A stretch of DNA of 64,000 nucleotides from positions 4,427,595 through 4,491,594 of the forward strand of contig JAWPMO010000001.1 in assembly GCA_033344875.1 (NCBI GenBank). Reading direction: 5' to 3'. Below the pieces are notes generated by a model. That model was given only the letters and a program-made list of their open reading frames with translations, was not told where the DNA came from and ran no database searches. How positions within the stretch are numbered: the stretch's first letter is position 1; each line of letters opens with the position of its first letter. The translations under genes were made by a program, and so were the position numbers. Shown in pieces: positions 1-8,122 of the stretch. Origin of the DNA: Ilumatobacteraceae bacterium. Its GTDB lineage: Bacteria > Actinomycetota > Acidimicrobiia > Acidimicrobiales > Ilumatobacteraceae.

Positions 1-785
1 CCGACCAGGCCGTCGTCGACGAGGTTGAACGCGTACTTCAGCATGCGCTGGGCGGTGGGGCTCTTGGCGCAGATCTCGCGGGCCCACTCGAGCGCGGTGG
101 TCTCGAGTTCGGCGTGCGGGACGACCGCGTTGACGCCGCCCATCTCGTGCATCTGCTGGGCGGTGTACTCGCGTCCGAGGAAGAAGATCTCGCGGGCGAA
201 CTTCTGGCCGACGAACTTGGCGAGGTACGCCGAACCGAACCCACCGTCGAAGCTCGCCACGTCGGCGTCGGTCTGCTTGAACCGGGCATGCTCCTCGCTG
301 GCGATGGTGAGGTCGCTCACCACGTGCAGGCTGTGGCCACCACCGGCCGCCCAGCCCGGGACGACACAGATCACGACCTTGGGCATGAACCGGATCAGTC
401 GCTGGCACTCGAGGATGTGGAGCCGTCCGGCCCTAGCCGGGTCGATCGTGTCAGCCGTTTCTCCCTCGGCGTAGCGGTAGCCGTCGGTGCCCCTGATGCG
501 CTGGTCGCCGCCGGAGCAGAACGCCCAGCCGCCGTCGCGCGGGGACGGGCCGTTGCCGGTGAACAGCACGCAGCCCACGTCGGCCGACATCCGGGCGTGG
601 TCGAGCGCTGTGTACAACTCGTCGACGGTGTTCGGTCGGAACGCGTTGCGGATCTCGGGCCGGTCGAACGCGATGCGCACCGCCCCGACGCCCTTGGCTC
701 GGTGGTAGGTGATGTCGGTGAAGTCGAAGCCGGGGACCTCGGTCCACAGCGTCGGGTCGAAGATCTCGGAGACGGCCGAACTCAT
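1..785 (-). CDS. menB: 1,4-dihydroxy-2-naphthoyl-CoA synthase (MenB), 3' end cut by window
   Basis: The reverse strand reads open from an ATG at 785 to the window edge (261 residues), so the C-terminus is missing. MenB cyclises o-succinylbenzoyl-CoA in menaquinone synthesis. Visible crotonase signatures are FDRPEIRNAFRP near residue 39, the substrate loop FCSGGDQRIRG near residue 89, the oxyanion-hole stretch GWAAGGGHSLH near residue 143, and DVASFDGGFGSAYLAK, characteristic of MenB rather than a general enoyl-CoA hydratase. The family is usually about 270-310 residues, so little is lost. It lies 50 bp downstream of the DUF1206 gene on the same strand. Family assignment is from recognised motifs, and menaquinone use is an inference from the family. 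Confidence 0.9.
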   Translation of the reverse strand, partial: MSSAVSEIFDPTLWTEVPGFDFTDITYHRAKGVGAVRIAFDRPEIRNAFRPNTVDELYTALDHARMSADVGCVLFTGNGPSPRDGGWAFCSGGDQRIRGTDGYRYAEGETADTIDPARAGRLHILECQRLIRFMPKVVICVVPGWAAGGGHSLHVVSDLTIASEEHARFKQTDADVASFDGGFGSAYLAKFVGQKFAREIFFLGREYTAQQMHEMGGVNAVVPHAELETTALEWAREICAKSPTAQRMLKYAFNLVDDGLV

Positions 786-834
786 ACCGACATGTTGCCC
801 GCTGGAGGGTGGCCGCGCCCCCATCGACGACGAT

Positions 835-1707
835 TCACATGCGTTGGCGCCGGAACGTCGCCATGTCGTACGCGCCGGCGATGACGAGGCCGACGCTCAC
901 GGCGACCAGGATCACCCGGCCGTAGGTGAGGTCGGCGAGACGGCGCAGGGCGCCGTCGAGGCCGACCGCATCGCTCGGGTCGAACTGGATGGCGGCCCTG
1001 ATCAGGAACCAGCCGCTGAGCCCGAGGACCACACCCCGAGCCACGAAGCCGCCGACCCCGAATCGGCCGAGCCACCGCTCTTCGTCGTCCGTGAGGTCGT
1101 CGGTGTCGAGGTCGTCGATGAAGTCGTACGTGACGCCCTTGCGGAGGTGGTAGCCGGCGATCACGATGATCCCGACGCCCACCCCGGCGACGATGAGGCG
1201 ACCACCCGGGAGATCCAGGAACCGGGCGGTGAGAGCTTGCGGAGACGCGTCGCCGCCGGACGACGAGCCGGACGACGAGCCGGAACCCGGGCTCTCGAAC
1301 GCGAGACGTGCCGCCGTCCACGCCAGCGCACCGTAGAAGATGCCCAGACCGGCCCAGCCGATTCGTTTCGCCAGGTTGAGCGGCCCGACGTCGCCGCTCC
1401 GGCCGGCGAACGCCTGCACGAGCTTCCAGATCGTGAAGATGCCGAGGCCGACGGCGAGCGCGACGAGGAGCACGGTCCCCAACGGCTCGTCGGCGATCGA
1501 TCGCAGCGCCCCTTGCTGGTTGGCTGCCCCCGTCCCGTCGGCACCCGAGCCGGTCGAAGCGGGTTCCCACTGTTGCACGGCGATGCGAAACGCGAGGACG
1601 CCGACGACCAGATAGACGAAGCCCTTGCCGATCCACCCGAACCGTGTGATCCGCTCGATCCAGTCGACGGCGTCTTCGGCGTCGACAGATGTCGGTGTCG
1701 TGCTCAT
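835..1707 (-). CDS. DUF1206 integral membrane protein
   Basis: A 290-residue membrane protein of unknown function. Three similar two-helix units can be seen, each starting with a GxxGxGxxY/V pattern: GWIGKGFVYLVVGVLAF, GWAGLGIFYGALAWTAARLA and GVGGFVARGVVLGLSGWFLI. This triplication is the hallmark of DUF1206. A low-complexity SPGSGSSSGSSSGGDASP linker separates parts of the second unit. The ATG at 1707 is chosen over the upstream ATG at 1848 because AGGAG lies about nine bases before it and the upstream extension is Arg/Pro-rich without family character. It is divergent from cofE across a 167-bp gap. The family is known only as membrane proteins, so no role is proposed. Confidence 0.85.
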   Translation of the reverse strand: MSTTPTSVDAEDAVDWIERITRFGWIGKGFVYLVVGVLAFRIAVQQWEPASTGSGADGTGAANQQGALRSIADEPLGTVLLVALAVGLGIFTIWKLVQAFAGRSGDVGPLNLAKRIGWAGLGIFYGALAWTAARLAFESPGSGSSSGSSSGGDASPQALTARFLDLPGGRLIVAGVGVGIIVIAGYHLRKGVTYDFIDDLDTDDLTDDEERWLGRFGVGGFVARGVVLGLSGWFLIRAAIQFDPSDAVGLDGALRRLADLTYGRVILVAVSVGLVIAGAYDMATFRRQRM

Positions 1708-1874
1708 CGCCTCGGCTCCTGCCCGATGGCCGACCTGGGCACCGCGGTCGCTCGTCGTTGTCGGTCGGCTGTGCGCATGGTCGTCGGCGGTCGTTCGTGC
1801 AGGTGGTGGTTGTCGATGCGGGGCGTACCTCCGGACGCGAGCTTCCAAACCCGCCGCCGCTACGGTGACCGTTC

Positions 1875-2615
1875 GTGTCGAACCCGTTGACGATCCTGCC
1901 GGTTCACGGCCTGCCCGAGATCGTGCCCGGTGACGATCTGGCCGAGCTGATCGCGGCGTCGGCCCAGCTGAACGACGGCGACATCGTGCTGATCACCTCG
2001 AAGATCGTCTCGAAGGCCGAGGGCTGCGCGATCGAACTCGACGAGATCGAGCCGTCCGGCTTCGCCCGCGAGTGGGCCGAGCGTTGGGACAAGGATCCGC
2101 GAGTCGTCGAGGTGGTGCTCGGGGAGTCGAAGCGGATCGTGCGACAGATCGGCCCGGTGTTGATCACCGAGACGCGGCACGGTTTCGTGTGCGCGAACTC
2201 GGGTGTCGACCAGTCGTCGAGCGGTGCACACGGTCGCATCCTGGTGCTGCCGCGCGATCCCGACGCTTCCGCTCGCCTCGCCCGGGCCCGCTTCGCCGAG
2301 CTCGGTGTCGACGTGGCCGTCGTCGTCACCGACACGTTCGGGCGGCCGTGGCGTGAGGGCCAGACCGACATCGCGATCGGCGTGGCCGGCATCAATCCGC
2401 TGTTCAGCTACATCGGCCAGCACGATCCGCACGGCCACGAGTTCCGCGTCCAGGAGATCTGCGTCGTCGACGAGTTGGCGGCTGCCTCCGAGCTGGTGAA
2501 GGGCAACACCTCGCGTGTGCCGGTGGCGGTCGTGCGCGGGTTCGAGTGGGAGGTCGACGACGACGCGTCGATGGCACCGGTGATCCGCGACTCCAGTCGC
2601 GACCTGTTCCGCTGA
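1875..2615 (+). CDS. cofE: Coenzyme F420-0:L-glutamate ligase (CofE/FbiB N-terminal type)
   Basis: This 246-residue protein should add gamma-linked glutamates to F420-0 with GTP, the last step of coenzyme F420 synthesis. Family motifs are ITSKIVSKAEG (about residues 40-50), ITETRHGFVCANSGVDQS (about 97-114) and VTDTFGRPWREGQTDIAIG (about 152-170), which carry GTP- and metal-binding residues. The length fits stand-alone CofE. The C-terminal nitroreductase-like domain of mycobacterial FbiB is absent. The start is GTG at 1875. An alpha/beta hydrolase gene follows 18 bp later. The gene implies that the organism makes F420, as is common in Actinobacteria. Confidence 0.9.
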   Translation: MSNPLTILPVHGLPEIVPGDDLAELIAASAQLNDGDIVLITSKIVSKAEGCAIELDEIEPSGFAREWAERWDKDPRVVEVVLGESKRIVRQIGPVLITETRHGFVCANSGVDQSSSGAHGRILVLPRDPDASARLARARFAELGVDVAVVVTDTFGRPWREGQTDIAIGVAGINPLFSYIGQHDPHGHEFRVQEICVVDELAAASELVKGNTSRVPVAVVRGFEWEVDDDASMAPVIRDSSRDLFR

Positions 2616-2633
2616 GCCGGATACCGTCGCGCC

Positions 2634-3422
2634 ATGGCCGGACATGGAACCCACGCTCACCCGTCACCCGGGGTCTCGATCGACTACTTCGCGGCGGGGG
2701 AGGGCCGGCCGCTCGCGCTGGTCCACGGCATCACCGAGAGCCGTCGGACGTGGGACCCGCTCCTCGCCCCGCTGATCGCCGCCGGCTACCGGGTGATCGC
2801 GGTCGATCTCCGCGGACACGGTGGGTCGTCGCGCGTCGCCCCGTACGACCTCGCGACCATGGCCGGCGACCTGGGTGCCGTGTTGCAGGCCGAGGCGGCC
2901 GACGACGCGCTGCTGGTCGGTCACTCGCTCGGTGGTGCGGTCGTGTCGGCCTATGCCGCCGGTGGGCCGTGTCGGGGGGTGATCAACGTCGACCAACCGC
3001 TCGCACTCAGCGGATTCCAGGAGGTGCTGCAGGAGCTGCAGCCCATGCTCCAGGGCGATGCCGAGTCGTTCCGGGGAGCCGTTGCGGCGATCTTCGACCA
3101 GATGGCCGGCCCGCTCGCCGGCGCCGAACGCTGGCGCGTCGACCACATCCGCGCGGCCGAGCAGGAGGTGGTGCTCGGTGTGTGGGAGATGATGTTCACC
3201 GCTGCTCCCGCCGATCTCGACGCCGTGGTCGACTCGCTCGCTGCGGCGATCACCGTGCCCTACCTGTCGTTGCACGGCATCGACCCGGGTCCCGAGTACG
3301 GCGACTGGTTGACCGGCAAGATCCCGACGGCCACCGTCGAGGTGTGGACCGACCAGGGGCACTACCCACATCTGATCGAACAGCAGCGGTTCGTCGACCG
3401 GGTCGTCGAGTTCGACCGGTAG
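2634..3422 (+). CDS. Alpha/beta-hydrolase fold protein
   Basis: A 262-residue single-domain alpha/beta hydrolase. The oxyanion region LVHGITESRRTWDP is at about residues 29-42, DLRGHGGSS at 58-66, the nucleophile elbow GHSLGG has Ser98, and a late DQGHYPH gives the catalytic His near residue 244. No signal peptide is seen, so it is probably cytoplasmic. The substrate cannot be inferred. It starts 18 bp after cofE and may be cotranscribed with it, but no functional link to F420 is visible. It converges on the NERD-like gene with a 19-bp gap. Confidence 0.8.
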   Translation: MAGHGTHAHPSPGVSIDYFAAGEGRPLALVHGITESRRTWDPLLAPLIAAGYRVIAVDLRGHGGSSRVAPYDLATMAGDLGAVLQAEAADDALLVGHSLGGAVVSAYAAGGPCRGVINVDQPLALSGFQEVLQELQPMLQGDAESFRGAVAAIFDQMAGPLAGAERWRVDHIRAAEQEVVLGVWEMMFTAAPADLDAVVDSLAAAITVPYLSLHGIDPGPEYGDWLTGKIPTATVEVWTDQGHYPHLIEQQRFVDRVVEFDR

Positions 3423-3441
3423 GCGTCGCCGGTCCGGCCGT

Positions 3442-4026
3442 TCAGGCGAGCGGGTCGGGTCGGCCGATCGAGGTGACGACGGTCTGCCACGCGAGATCGA
3501 CCTGCGCCGGCGACAGGGTGTCGGGGCCTGCGGTCGCCGCCCACGTGGCGAGGGAACGGCCGTCGACCGCGATGACGCCGGGCATGAGGTCGACCTTGAT
3601 CTCGGCGGTGTCGTTGACGCCCCAGTGGACGACCACGAGTCGGTCGCTCGACATGGCGCATCGGCGGAGTGCGTCGTCGACGCCGCCGCGAGCGATGGCG
3701 GCCTGGGCGATCGCCGACGCGTCGGCGTCGACGGCCGGCGTCTGGGGGAGCGGGTCCATGGTCGTCCGCAGGGCGAAGACCCCCGCCGGGCCGATCAGCA
3801 CGTGGCCGATGCCGCCGAGCCTGCCCGGTGCCACCTCGTAGACCACCCGCCACGGTGGCGTCGAGAGTTCGCGCAGTGCATTGCTGGTCAGCCGGTCGCT
3901 CGGTGGGACGGCGACGTCGTCGTGGTCGTCGCCGACGCGGTCCTTGAAGTTCTTCTTGGCCCACACGATCGCTCCCGGCACCAGCACGGCGACGACGATC
4001 ACGGGGATGATGATGTCGGGTCCCAT
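3442..4026 (-). CDS. Membrane-anchored NERD-like domain protein
   Basis: A 194-residue protein with one N-terminal hydrophobic segment (about residues 4-22, IIIPVIVVAVLVPGAIVW) followed by a soluble region. The stretch GRLGGIGHVLIGPAGVFALRT (residues about 69-89) resembles the core of NERD (nuclease-related) domains, and VVVHWG and GVIAVDGRSLATW fit later strands. The assignment rests on these short similarities only. The complete catalytic D/E-x-K pattern could not be verified. It ends 19 bp from the convergent hydrolase gene and lies just downstream of the cupredoxin lipoprotein gene on the same strand, 21 bp apart, so the two may be cotranscribed. Confidence 0.5.
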   Translation of the reverse strand: MGPDIIIPVIVVAVLVPGAIVWAKKNFKDRVGDDHDDVAVPPSDRLTSNALRELSTPPWRVVYEVAPGRLGGIGHVLIGPAGVFALRTTMDPLPQTPAVDADASAIAQAAIARGGVDDALRRCAMSSDRLVVVHWGVNDTAEIKVDLMPGVIAVDGRSLATWAATAGPDTLSPAQVDLAWQTVVTSIGRPDPLA

Positions 4027-4047
4027 CGGTCGACGAGTTTCGCAGCT

Positions 4048-4455
4048 TCAGCCGGTCGATTCGGTGACCTCGATGAAGGTCTGCATGTCGTGGACGGTGA
4101 GGTGATCGTCGACGAGACAGTTGAGGCGGAAGAAGCCCGCTTCGTCGAAACGTGCGGTGATGCTGAGCCGGCCACCGGACACGATCGGTGGAGCGAGCGC
4201 GATCTCGTCGCCGTCCGGGTCGACGATCTGGAGGTCGTGTGGGAGCGAACCCGTGTTGTGCAGTTCGAACGTGACTTCGTCGCCGACCCGGATGTCGACG
4301 TCGCCGGTCGCGACGTAGCGGTAGCGTTCGCCGCTGTCGTCGACTTCGAGACCGAGCGTGTAGGCCCGGGTCGGCTCCGACGTGGCGTTGCCGCCACACG
4401 ACGCGGCGCCCAGCATGGTGGCGCCGACGGCAGCGAGACGAGCGAGACGCCTCAT
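4048..4455 (-). CDS. Cupredoxin-like lipoprotein
   Basis: A 135-residue lipoprotein with signal peptide and lipobox GAASC (Cys20). The mature part looks like a small blue-copper fold: VRVGDEVTFELHNTGSLPHDLQI contributes His73, and NCLVDDHLTVHDM contributes Cys113, His118 or His122 and Met124, an order (H...C...H...M) matching type-1 copper ligands. It probably acts outside the membrane, possibly in electron transfer or copper handling. The neighbouring genes give no partner. The ATG at 4455 faces the HAD gene start at 4491 across a 35-bp divergent gap. Confidence 0.65.
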   Translation of the reverse strand: MRRLARLAAVGATMLGAASCGGNATSEPTRAYTLGLEVDDSGERYRYVATGDVDIRVGDEVTFELHNTGSLPHDLQIVDPDGDEIALAPPIVSGGRLSITARFDEAGFFRLNCLVDDHLTVHDMQTFIEVTESTG

Positions 4456-4490
4456 CGAGAATTCCCGGTCGCGGTCCCTAGGGTGTCCCG

Positions 4491-5042
4491 ATGCGTCTCG
4501 GAATCGACCTCGACGGCGTCGTCGCCGACTTCAACACTGGCTGGATGCAACTGCATGCTCAAGAGTTTGGCAGCGTCCTGCACCCCGACATGGTCGACTC
4601 GTGGGACTGCCTGCACCGGCTCGGTGGTTTCGCCGACATGCGTGAGTTCTGGGCGTGGGCCAGTCCGAACGAGCAGCGTCGTTCGATCTTCCGTCACCTC
4701 GAGCCGTATCCCGCCGCGGTCGACTCGCTGCGCCGGTTGTCGTCGGCGGGACATCACGTCGTGATCGTCACGACCAAGCCGCACTGGGCACACACCGACA
4801 CGTTCCGGTGGCTGGCCGACAACGAGATCCCCACGACCGAGGTCCACCTGAGCGAACGCAAGTACGAAGTCGACTGCGACGTGTACCTCGACGACGCCCC
4901 CTACGTGCTCGAGCAACTCGTCGAGCATCGTCCCGAGGCGACCATCTGCCGATTCGTGCGACCGTGGAACCTTCCGGTCGCCGGCACCCACAGCATCGAG
5001 AGTTGGTCGGAATTTCTCGAACTGGTCACACAGCGTTCCTGA
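4491..5042 (+). CDS. 5'(3')-deoxyribonucleotidase-like HAD hydrolase
   Basis: A 183-residue HAD-family protein. Motif I is GIDLDGVVADFN with Asp6 and Asp8. Motif II is IVTTKPHWAHTDTF near residue 92, and the late acidic motif is CDVYLDDAPYVLEQL near residue 130. This layout matches NT5C-type deoxyribonucleotidases, which dephosphorylate deoxynucleoside monophosphates. It lies 157 bp upstream of phnD on the same strand. A second, related HAD gene closes the phn operon at 9000-9668, so the pair brackets the transporter. Actual substrates are unknown and could be other organophosphates. Confidence 0.75.
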   Translation: MRLGIDLDGVVADFNTGWMQLHAQEFGSVLHPDMVDSWDCLHRLGGFADMREFWAWASPNEQRRSIFRHLEPYPAAVDSLRRLSSAGHHVVIVTTKPHWAHTDTFRWLADNEIPTTEVHLSERKYEVDCDVYLDDAPYVLEQLVEHRPEATICRFVRPWNLPVAGTHSIESWSEFLELVTQRS

Positions 5043-5199
5043 GATCGTTCGCGTCGCCGGGCGTCGGGCTTCCGCGAGCGCAGTATGGTATGGGCGTCCC
5101 ACCGGCAGGGACCGGGCGATCGCTCGGTTCCCCGGTTTGCCACCAGGCAGTCGTGAACTGACGGGATCACTTCACCACATCCCCGAAAGAAGGAACAGA

Positions 5200-6384
5200 A
5201 TGAAGCGACGCTCATTGATCGCAGCGTTCGCGGCGAGTGCACTCGTGCTCGCGGCGTGCGGTGGCGACGACGACACCGCCGACGACATCGCCGATGTCGC
5301 CGACTCGGTCGCCGACGAGGCCGAGGACGTGGCCGACTCGGTCGCCGACGAGGCGGAGGACGTGGCCGACTCGGTCGTCGACGAGGCGGAGGACCTGACC
5401 GACGAGTCAGACGACATGACCGAGGAGTCCGAGGAGATGTCCGATGACATGTCCGACGAGATGACGGTGCCGGAAGGGTGGCCGGAGTCGATCGTCTTCA
5501 CGCTGACCCCCTCGCAGGAGACCGGTGGCCTCATCGAGACCGCACAGCCGCTCGCCGACTTGCTCTCCGCTGAGCTCGGCATCGGCGTCGAGGCGCTCGT
5601 GCCCACCGACTACGCCGGCGTCATCGTCGCGCTGCAGTCGGGCCAGGCGCAGGTCGCCGGTGGTCTCGGACCGGCACAGATGGTGCAGGCCGCCGACGTG
5701 GCGGGCGCCGACCTGGTGCTCCAGGCCGTGCGCTTCGGCAACAACCAGTACGTCACGCAGTGGTTCACGAACAACCCCGACGAGTTCTGTGCACCCGACA
5801 CGCTCGTCGAGATCACCGACGAAGAAGACGGCACGATCAGCACCTACTGCAACGGCGTCGACGCCGCCGAGGGCCCGACCGACGGCCCGATCGGCACCGA
5901 CTTCATTCCCAACATCGCCGGCAAGACGGTGTCGTTCGTCGACCAGGGCTCGACCTCGGGGTACCTGATCCCGTCGCTCGGTCTCCTCGAGGCCGGCGTC
6001 GACCCGCTCGACGACATCGAGTCGCTGTTCGCCGGCGGCCACGACTCGTCGGTGCAGGCGGTGTACGACGGTGACGCCGAAGTCGGCGTGTCGTTCAACG
6101 ACGCCCGTGGCGGTCTGTTCGAGACGGTGCCCGACGTCGGCCAGAAGGTCGTCGTCTGGGGCTGGTCGGCTCCGATCCCGAACGACGGTTTCGCCGTCGC
6201 CGGTGACGTGCCCGACGACCTGCGGGAAGCCATCACGCAGGCGTTCATCGACATCGCAGCCACCGAGGACGGCGCTGCCCTCCTCGACGAGCTGTACGAG
6301 ATCGACGGTCTGGTGCCGGTGCCCGAGGGCTCCTACGACATCATCCGCGACCTCGAGACCGAGTTGGCCGACCTGCTCGGCTGA
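5200..6384 (+). CDS. phnD: Phosphonate/phosphite-type ABC transporter substrate-binding lipoprotein
   Basis: A 394-residue periplasmic-binding-type lipoprotein. The signal peptide ends in a lipobox before Cys20 (LVLAACGGDDD). AAGGA lies seven bases before the ATG at 5200, which is preferred over the upstream in-frame ATG at 5137. An acidic linker (about residues 24-87) contains three 11-residue repeats of the VADSVADEAED type. The rest carries PhnD-family features: TPSQETGGLIETAQPLADLL, ALQSGQAQVAGGLGPAQMVQA, FVDQGSTSGYLIPSLGLLEAG and FNDARGG. It captures phosphonate, phosphite or a similar oxyanion for PhnC/PhnE. No C-P lyase or phosphite dehydrogenase gene is in the window, so the ligand is open. 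Confidence 0.88.
   Translation: MKRRSLIAAFAASALVLAACGGDDDTADDIADVADSVADEAEDVADSVADEAEDVADSVVDEAEDLTDESDDMTEESEEMSDDMSDEMTVPEGWPESIVFTLTPSQETGGLIETAQPLADLLSAELGIGVEALVPTDYAGVIVALQSGQAQVAGGLGPAQMVQAADVAGADLVLQAVRFGNNQYVTQWFTNNPDEFCAPDTLVEITDEEDGTISTYCNGVDAAEGPTDGPIGTDFIPNIAGKTVSFVDQGSTSGYLIPSLGLLEAGVDPLDDIESLFAGGHDSSVQAVYDGDAEVGVSFNDARGGLFETVPDVGQKVVVWGWSAPIPNDGFAVAGDVPDDLREAITQAFIDIAATEDGAALLDELYEIDGLVPVPEGSYDIIRDLETELADLLG
5296..5394 (+). repeat. Three tandem 33-bp units within phnD
   Basis: Three consecutive, nearly identical 33-bp units (5296-5328, 5329-5361, 5362-5394) encode V-A/V-D-S-V-A/V-D-E-A-E-D in the linker between the lipid anchor and the binding domain. They differ at only a few bases, so unit number could vary between strains. 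Confidence 0.85.
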
Positions 6385-6410
6385 TCCGCCACGAGAACCA
6401 CGTACCGAAG

Positions 6411-6445
6411 ACCGGGTCCCGTCCGCACCGCGGACGGGACCCGGT
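6411..6445 (+). terminator. Strong hairpin between phnD and phnC
   Basis: A perfect 16-bp inverted repeat (ACCGGGTCCCGTCCGC, 6411-6426; complement 6430-6445) with a 3-nt loop lies 27 bp after the phnD stop. No T-run follows. It may partly terminate or protect the transcript so that the binding protein is made in excess over the membrane parts. Confidence 0.7.
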
Positions 6446-6533
6446 CCGCGTTCGGGCTCCGACTAGGGTCCCACCCCAACCACGTCACCCCCCGGGCGCC
6501 GTCAGGTCGTCCCGCTGCCAGGAAGCGTCCCAC

Positions 6534-7310
6534 ATGATCCGATTCGAGCAGGCCAACGTCACCTACGACGGCGGAGTGTCCGCCATGAAGGATCTCGACC
6601 TCGAGATCGACGACGGTGAGTTCGTGGTGATCGTCGGCTTGTCCGGCGCAGGGAAGTCGACGCTGGTCCGAGCGATCAACGGCCTCGTTCCGCTGACGAG
6701 CGGTGGCCTCGACGTGAACGGTCACGACGTGCCGAACCTCAACCGTTCGGGCATGCGCGCCCTCCGGTCGGAGGTCGGGATGATCTTCCAGGGCTTCAAC
6801 CTGGTCGATCGCACGAGCGTGCTGAACAACGTCTTGATGGGGCGCCTGCACCAGGTGCCGACGTGGCGCACACTGATCGGCAAGTACCCCGAGGCCGACA
6901 TCCAGATCGCGGCCCGGGCGTTGCAGCGGGTCGAGATCCTCGACCGGGCCTACGTGCGCGCCACCAACCTGTCGGGCGGCCAGCGCCAGCGTGTCGGCAT
7001 CGCCCGAGCGTTGGCTCAGGAACCGAAGATCGTGCTCGCCGACGAACCGGTCGCGTCGCTCGACCCGCCCACCAGCCACGTCGTGATGAAGTACCTCCAG
7101 CAGATCAGTCGTGAGCTCGGCATCACCACGATCGTCAACCTGCACTTCCTCGACCTCGCCACCCAGTACGCCGACCGCATCATCGGTCTGCGCGCGGGCG
7201 AGCTCGTGTTCGACGGGCCTGGTTCGGCGGCCGACGAGACGACGTTCCGCGACATCTACGGGCGCAGCCTCACCGCCGACGACACGATGGAGAAGCAGGC
7301 CGCCCTGTGA
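6534..7310 (+). CDS. phnC: Phosphonate-type ABC transporter ATP-binding protein
   Basis: A 258-residue ABC ATPase. Walker A is GLSGAGKST (residues 35-43), the signature is NLSGGQRQRVGIARAL, Walker B is IVLADEPVASLD, and the switch histidine is in TTIVNLHFLDLA. These details, including the VNLHF form of the H-loop and the GFNLVDR Q-loop region, match PhnC. It powers uptake through the two PhnE permeases. The last bases overlap the GTG of the first permease (GTGA), so it is translationally coupled. ATG at 6534 is the first start in frame after the intergenic hairpin. Confidence 0.92.
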   Translation: MIRFEQANVTYDGGVSAMKDLDLEIDDGEFVVIVGLSGAGKSTLVRAINGLVPLTSGGLDVNGHDVPNLNRSGMRALRSEVGMIFQGFNLVDRTSVLNNVLMGRLHQVPTWRTLIGKYPEADIQIAARALQRVEILDRAYVRATNLSGGQRQRVGIARALAQEPKIVLADEPVASLDPPTSHVVMKYLQQISRELGITTIVNLHFLDLATQYADRIIGLRAGELVFDGPGSAADETTFRDIYGRSLTADDTMEKQAAL

Positions 7311-8122
7311 CGGCACCGATCACTCCGTCGGGCCGCAAGTTGCAGCTGCCGTCGAAACCCAAGCCGTCGGCGTTCGCGATCGGCGTGTGGGTGCTGGCGC
7401 TCGTCTTCACGGTCGTCACGGCCCGTCGCGTCGAGTTCTCGTTCACCGGCGTGATCGAAGACCTCCAGCGCCCGAATCCAGCGCTCGACGGTCTGTTGAA
7501 CCTGCGATGGGGTGAGATGTTCTCGACCCGTTCTCGCAATGCGTTCATCGAGACGCTCCAGCTGGCCGTGCTCGGTACGACGGCAGGAGTCATCGTCTCG
7601 CTGCCACTGGCGCTCTGGTCGACCGAGGTCGGCAACCCGTTCCGTGGCCTGCGATTCGTCCTGCGGATGTTCAACAACGTCATCCGTTCGATCCCCGACC
7701 TCATCTGGGCAGGCATCTTCGTGCTCGGCGTCGGCATCGGCGCGCTGCCCGGTCTGCTGGCGCTGTTCTTCTTCTCGATCGCCGTCATGGTCAAGCTCAC
7801 GACCGACACCCTCGACGGTATCGACATGGGGCCGGTCGAGGCCGCCCGCGCCTCCGGAGCTTCTCAGACGCAGGTGCTCCGCACCGCCGTCGTGCCGCAG
7901 ATCCTGCCGGCGTTCAGCTCGTACGCGCTGTACGACTTCGAACTGAATCTCCGTGCGTCGGCGGTGCTCGGCCTCGTCGGCGCCGGCGGCATCGGCCAAC
8001 GGATCGGGTTCTTCCAGAGCCGAGGCCAGTGGGACAAACTCTGGGGCCTCGTCTTCATGTTCTTCCTCGTCGTGTTCGTCGTCGAGTACGTCTCGGTGCG
8101 CATCCGGAGGCGGTTGGTGTGA
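7307..8122 (+). CDS. phnE: Phosphonate-type ABC transporter permease 1
   Basis: A 271-residue inner-membrane permease with about six transmembrane segments. The EAA-type cytoplasmic loop reads GPVEAARASGASQTQVLRTAVVPQILPAFSSY (near residue 175), followed by YDFELNLRASAVLGLVGAGGIG, the PhnE signature. GTG at 7307 overlaps the phnC stop, and its own stop overlaps the GTG of the second permease. Two adjacent non-identical PhnE genes imply a heterodimeric channel, an arrangement also known from other phosphonate/phosphite transporters. Confidence 0.9.
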   Translation: MTAPITPSGRKLQLPSKPKPSAFAIGVWVLALVFTVVTARRVEFSFTGVIEDLQRPNPALDGLLNLRWGEMFSTRSRNAFIETLQLAVLGTTAGVIVSLPLALWSTEVGNPFRGLRFVLRMFNNVIRSIPDLIWAGIFVLGVGIGALPGLLALFFFSIAVMVKLTTDTLDGIDMGPVEAARASGASQTQVLRTAVVPQILPAFSSYALYDFELNLRASAVLGLVGAGGIGQRIGFFQSRGQWDKLWGLVFMFFLVVFVVEYVSVRIRRRLV

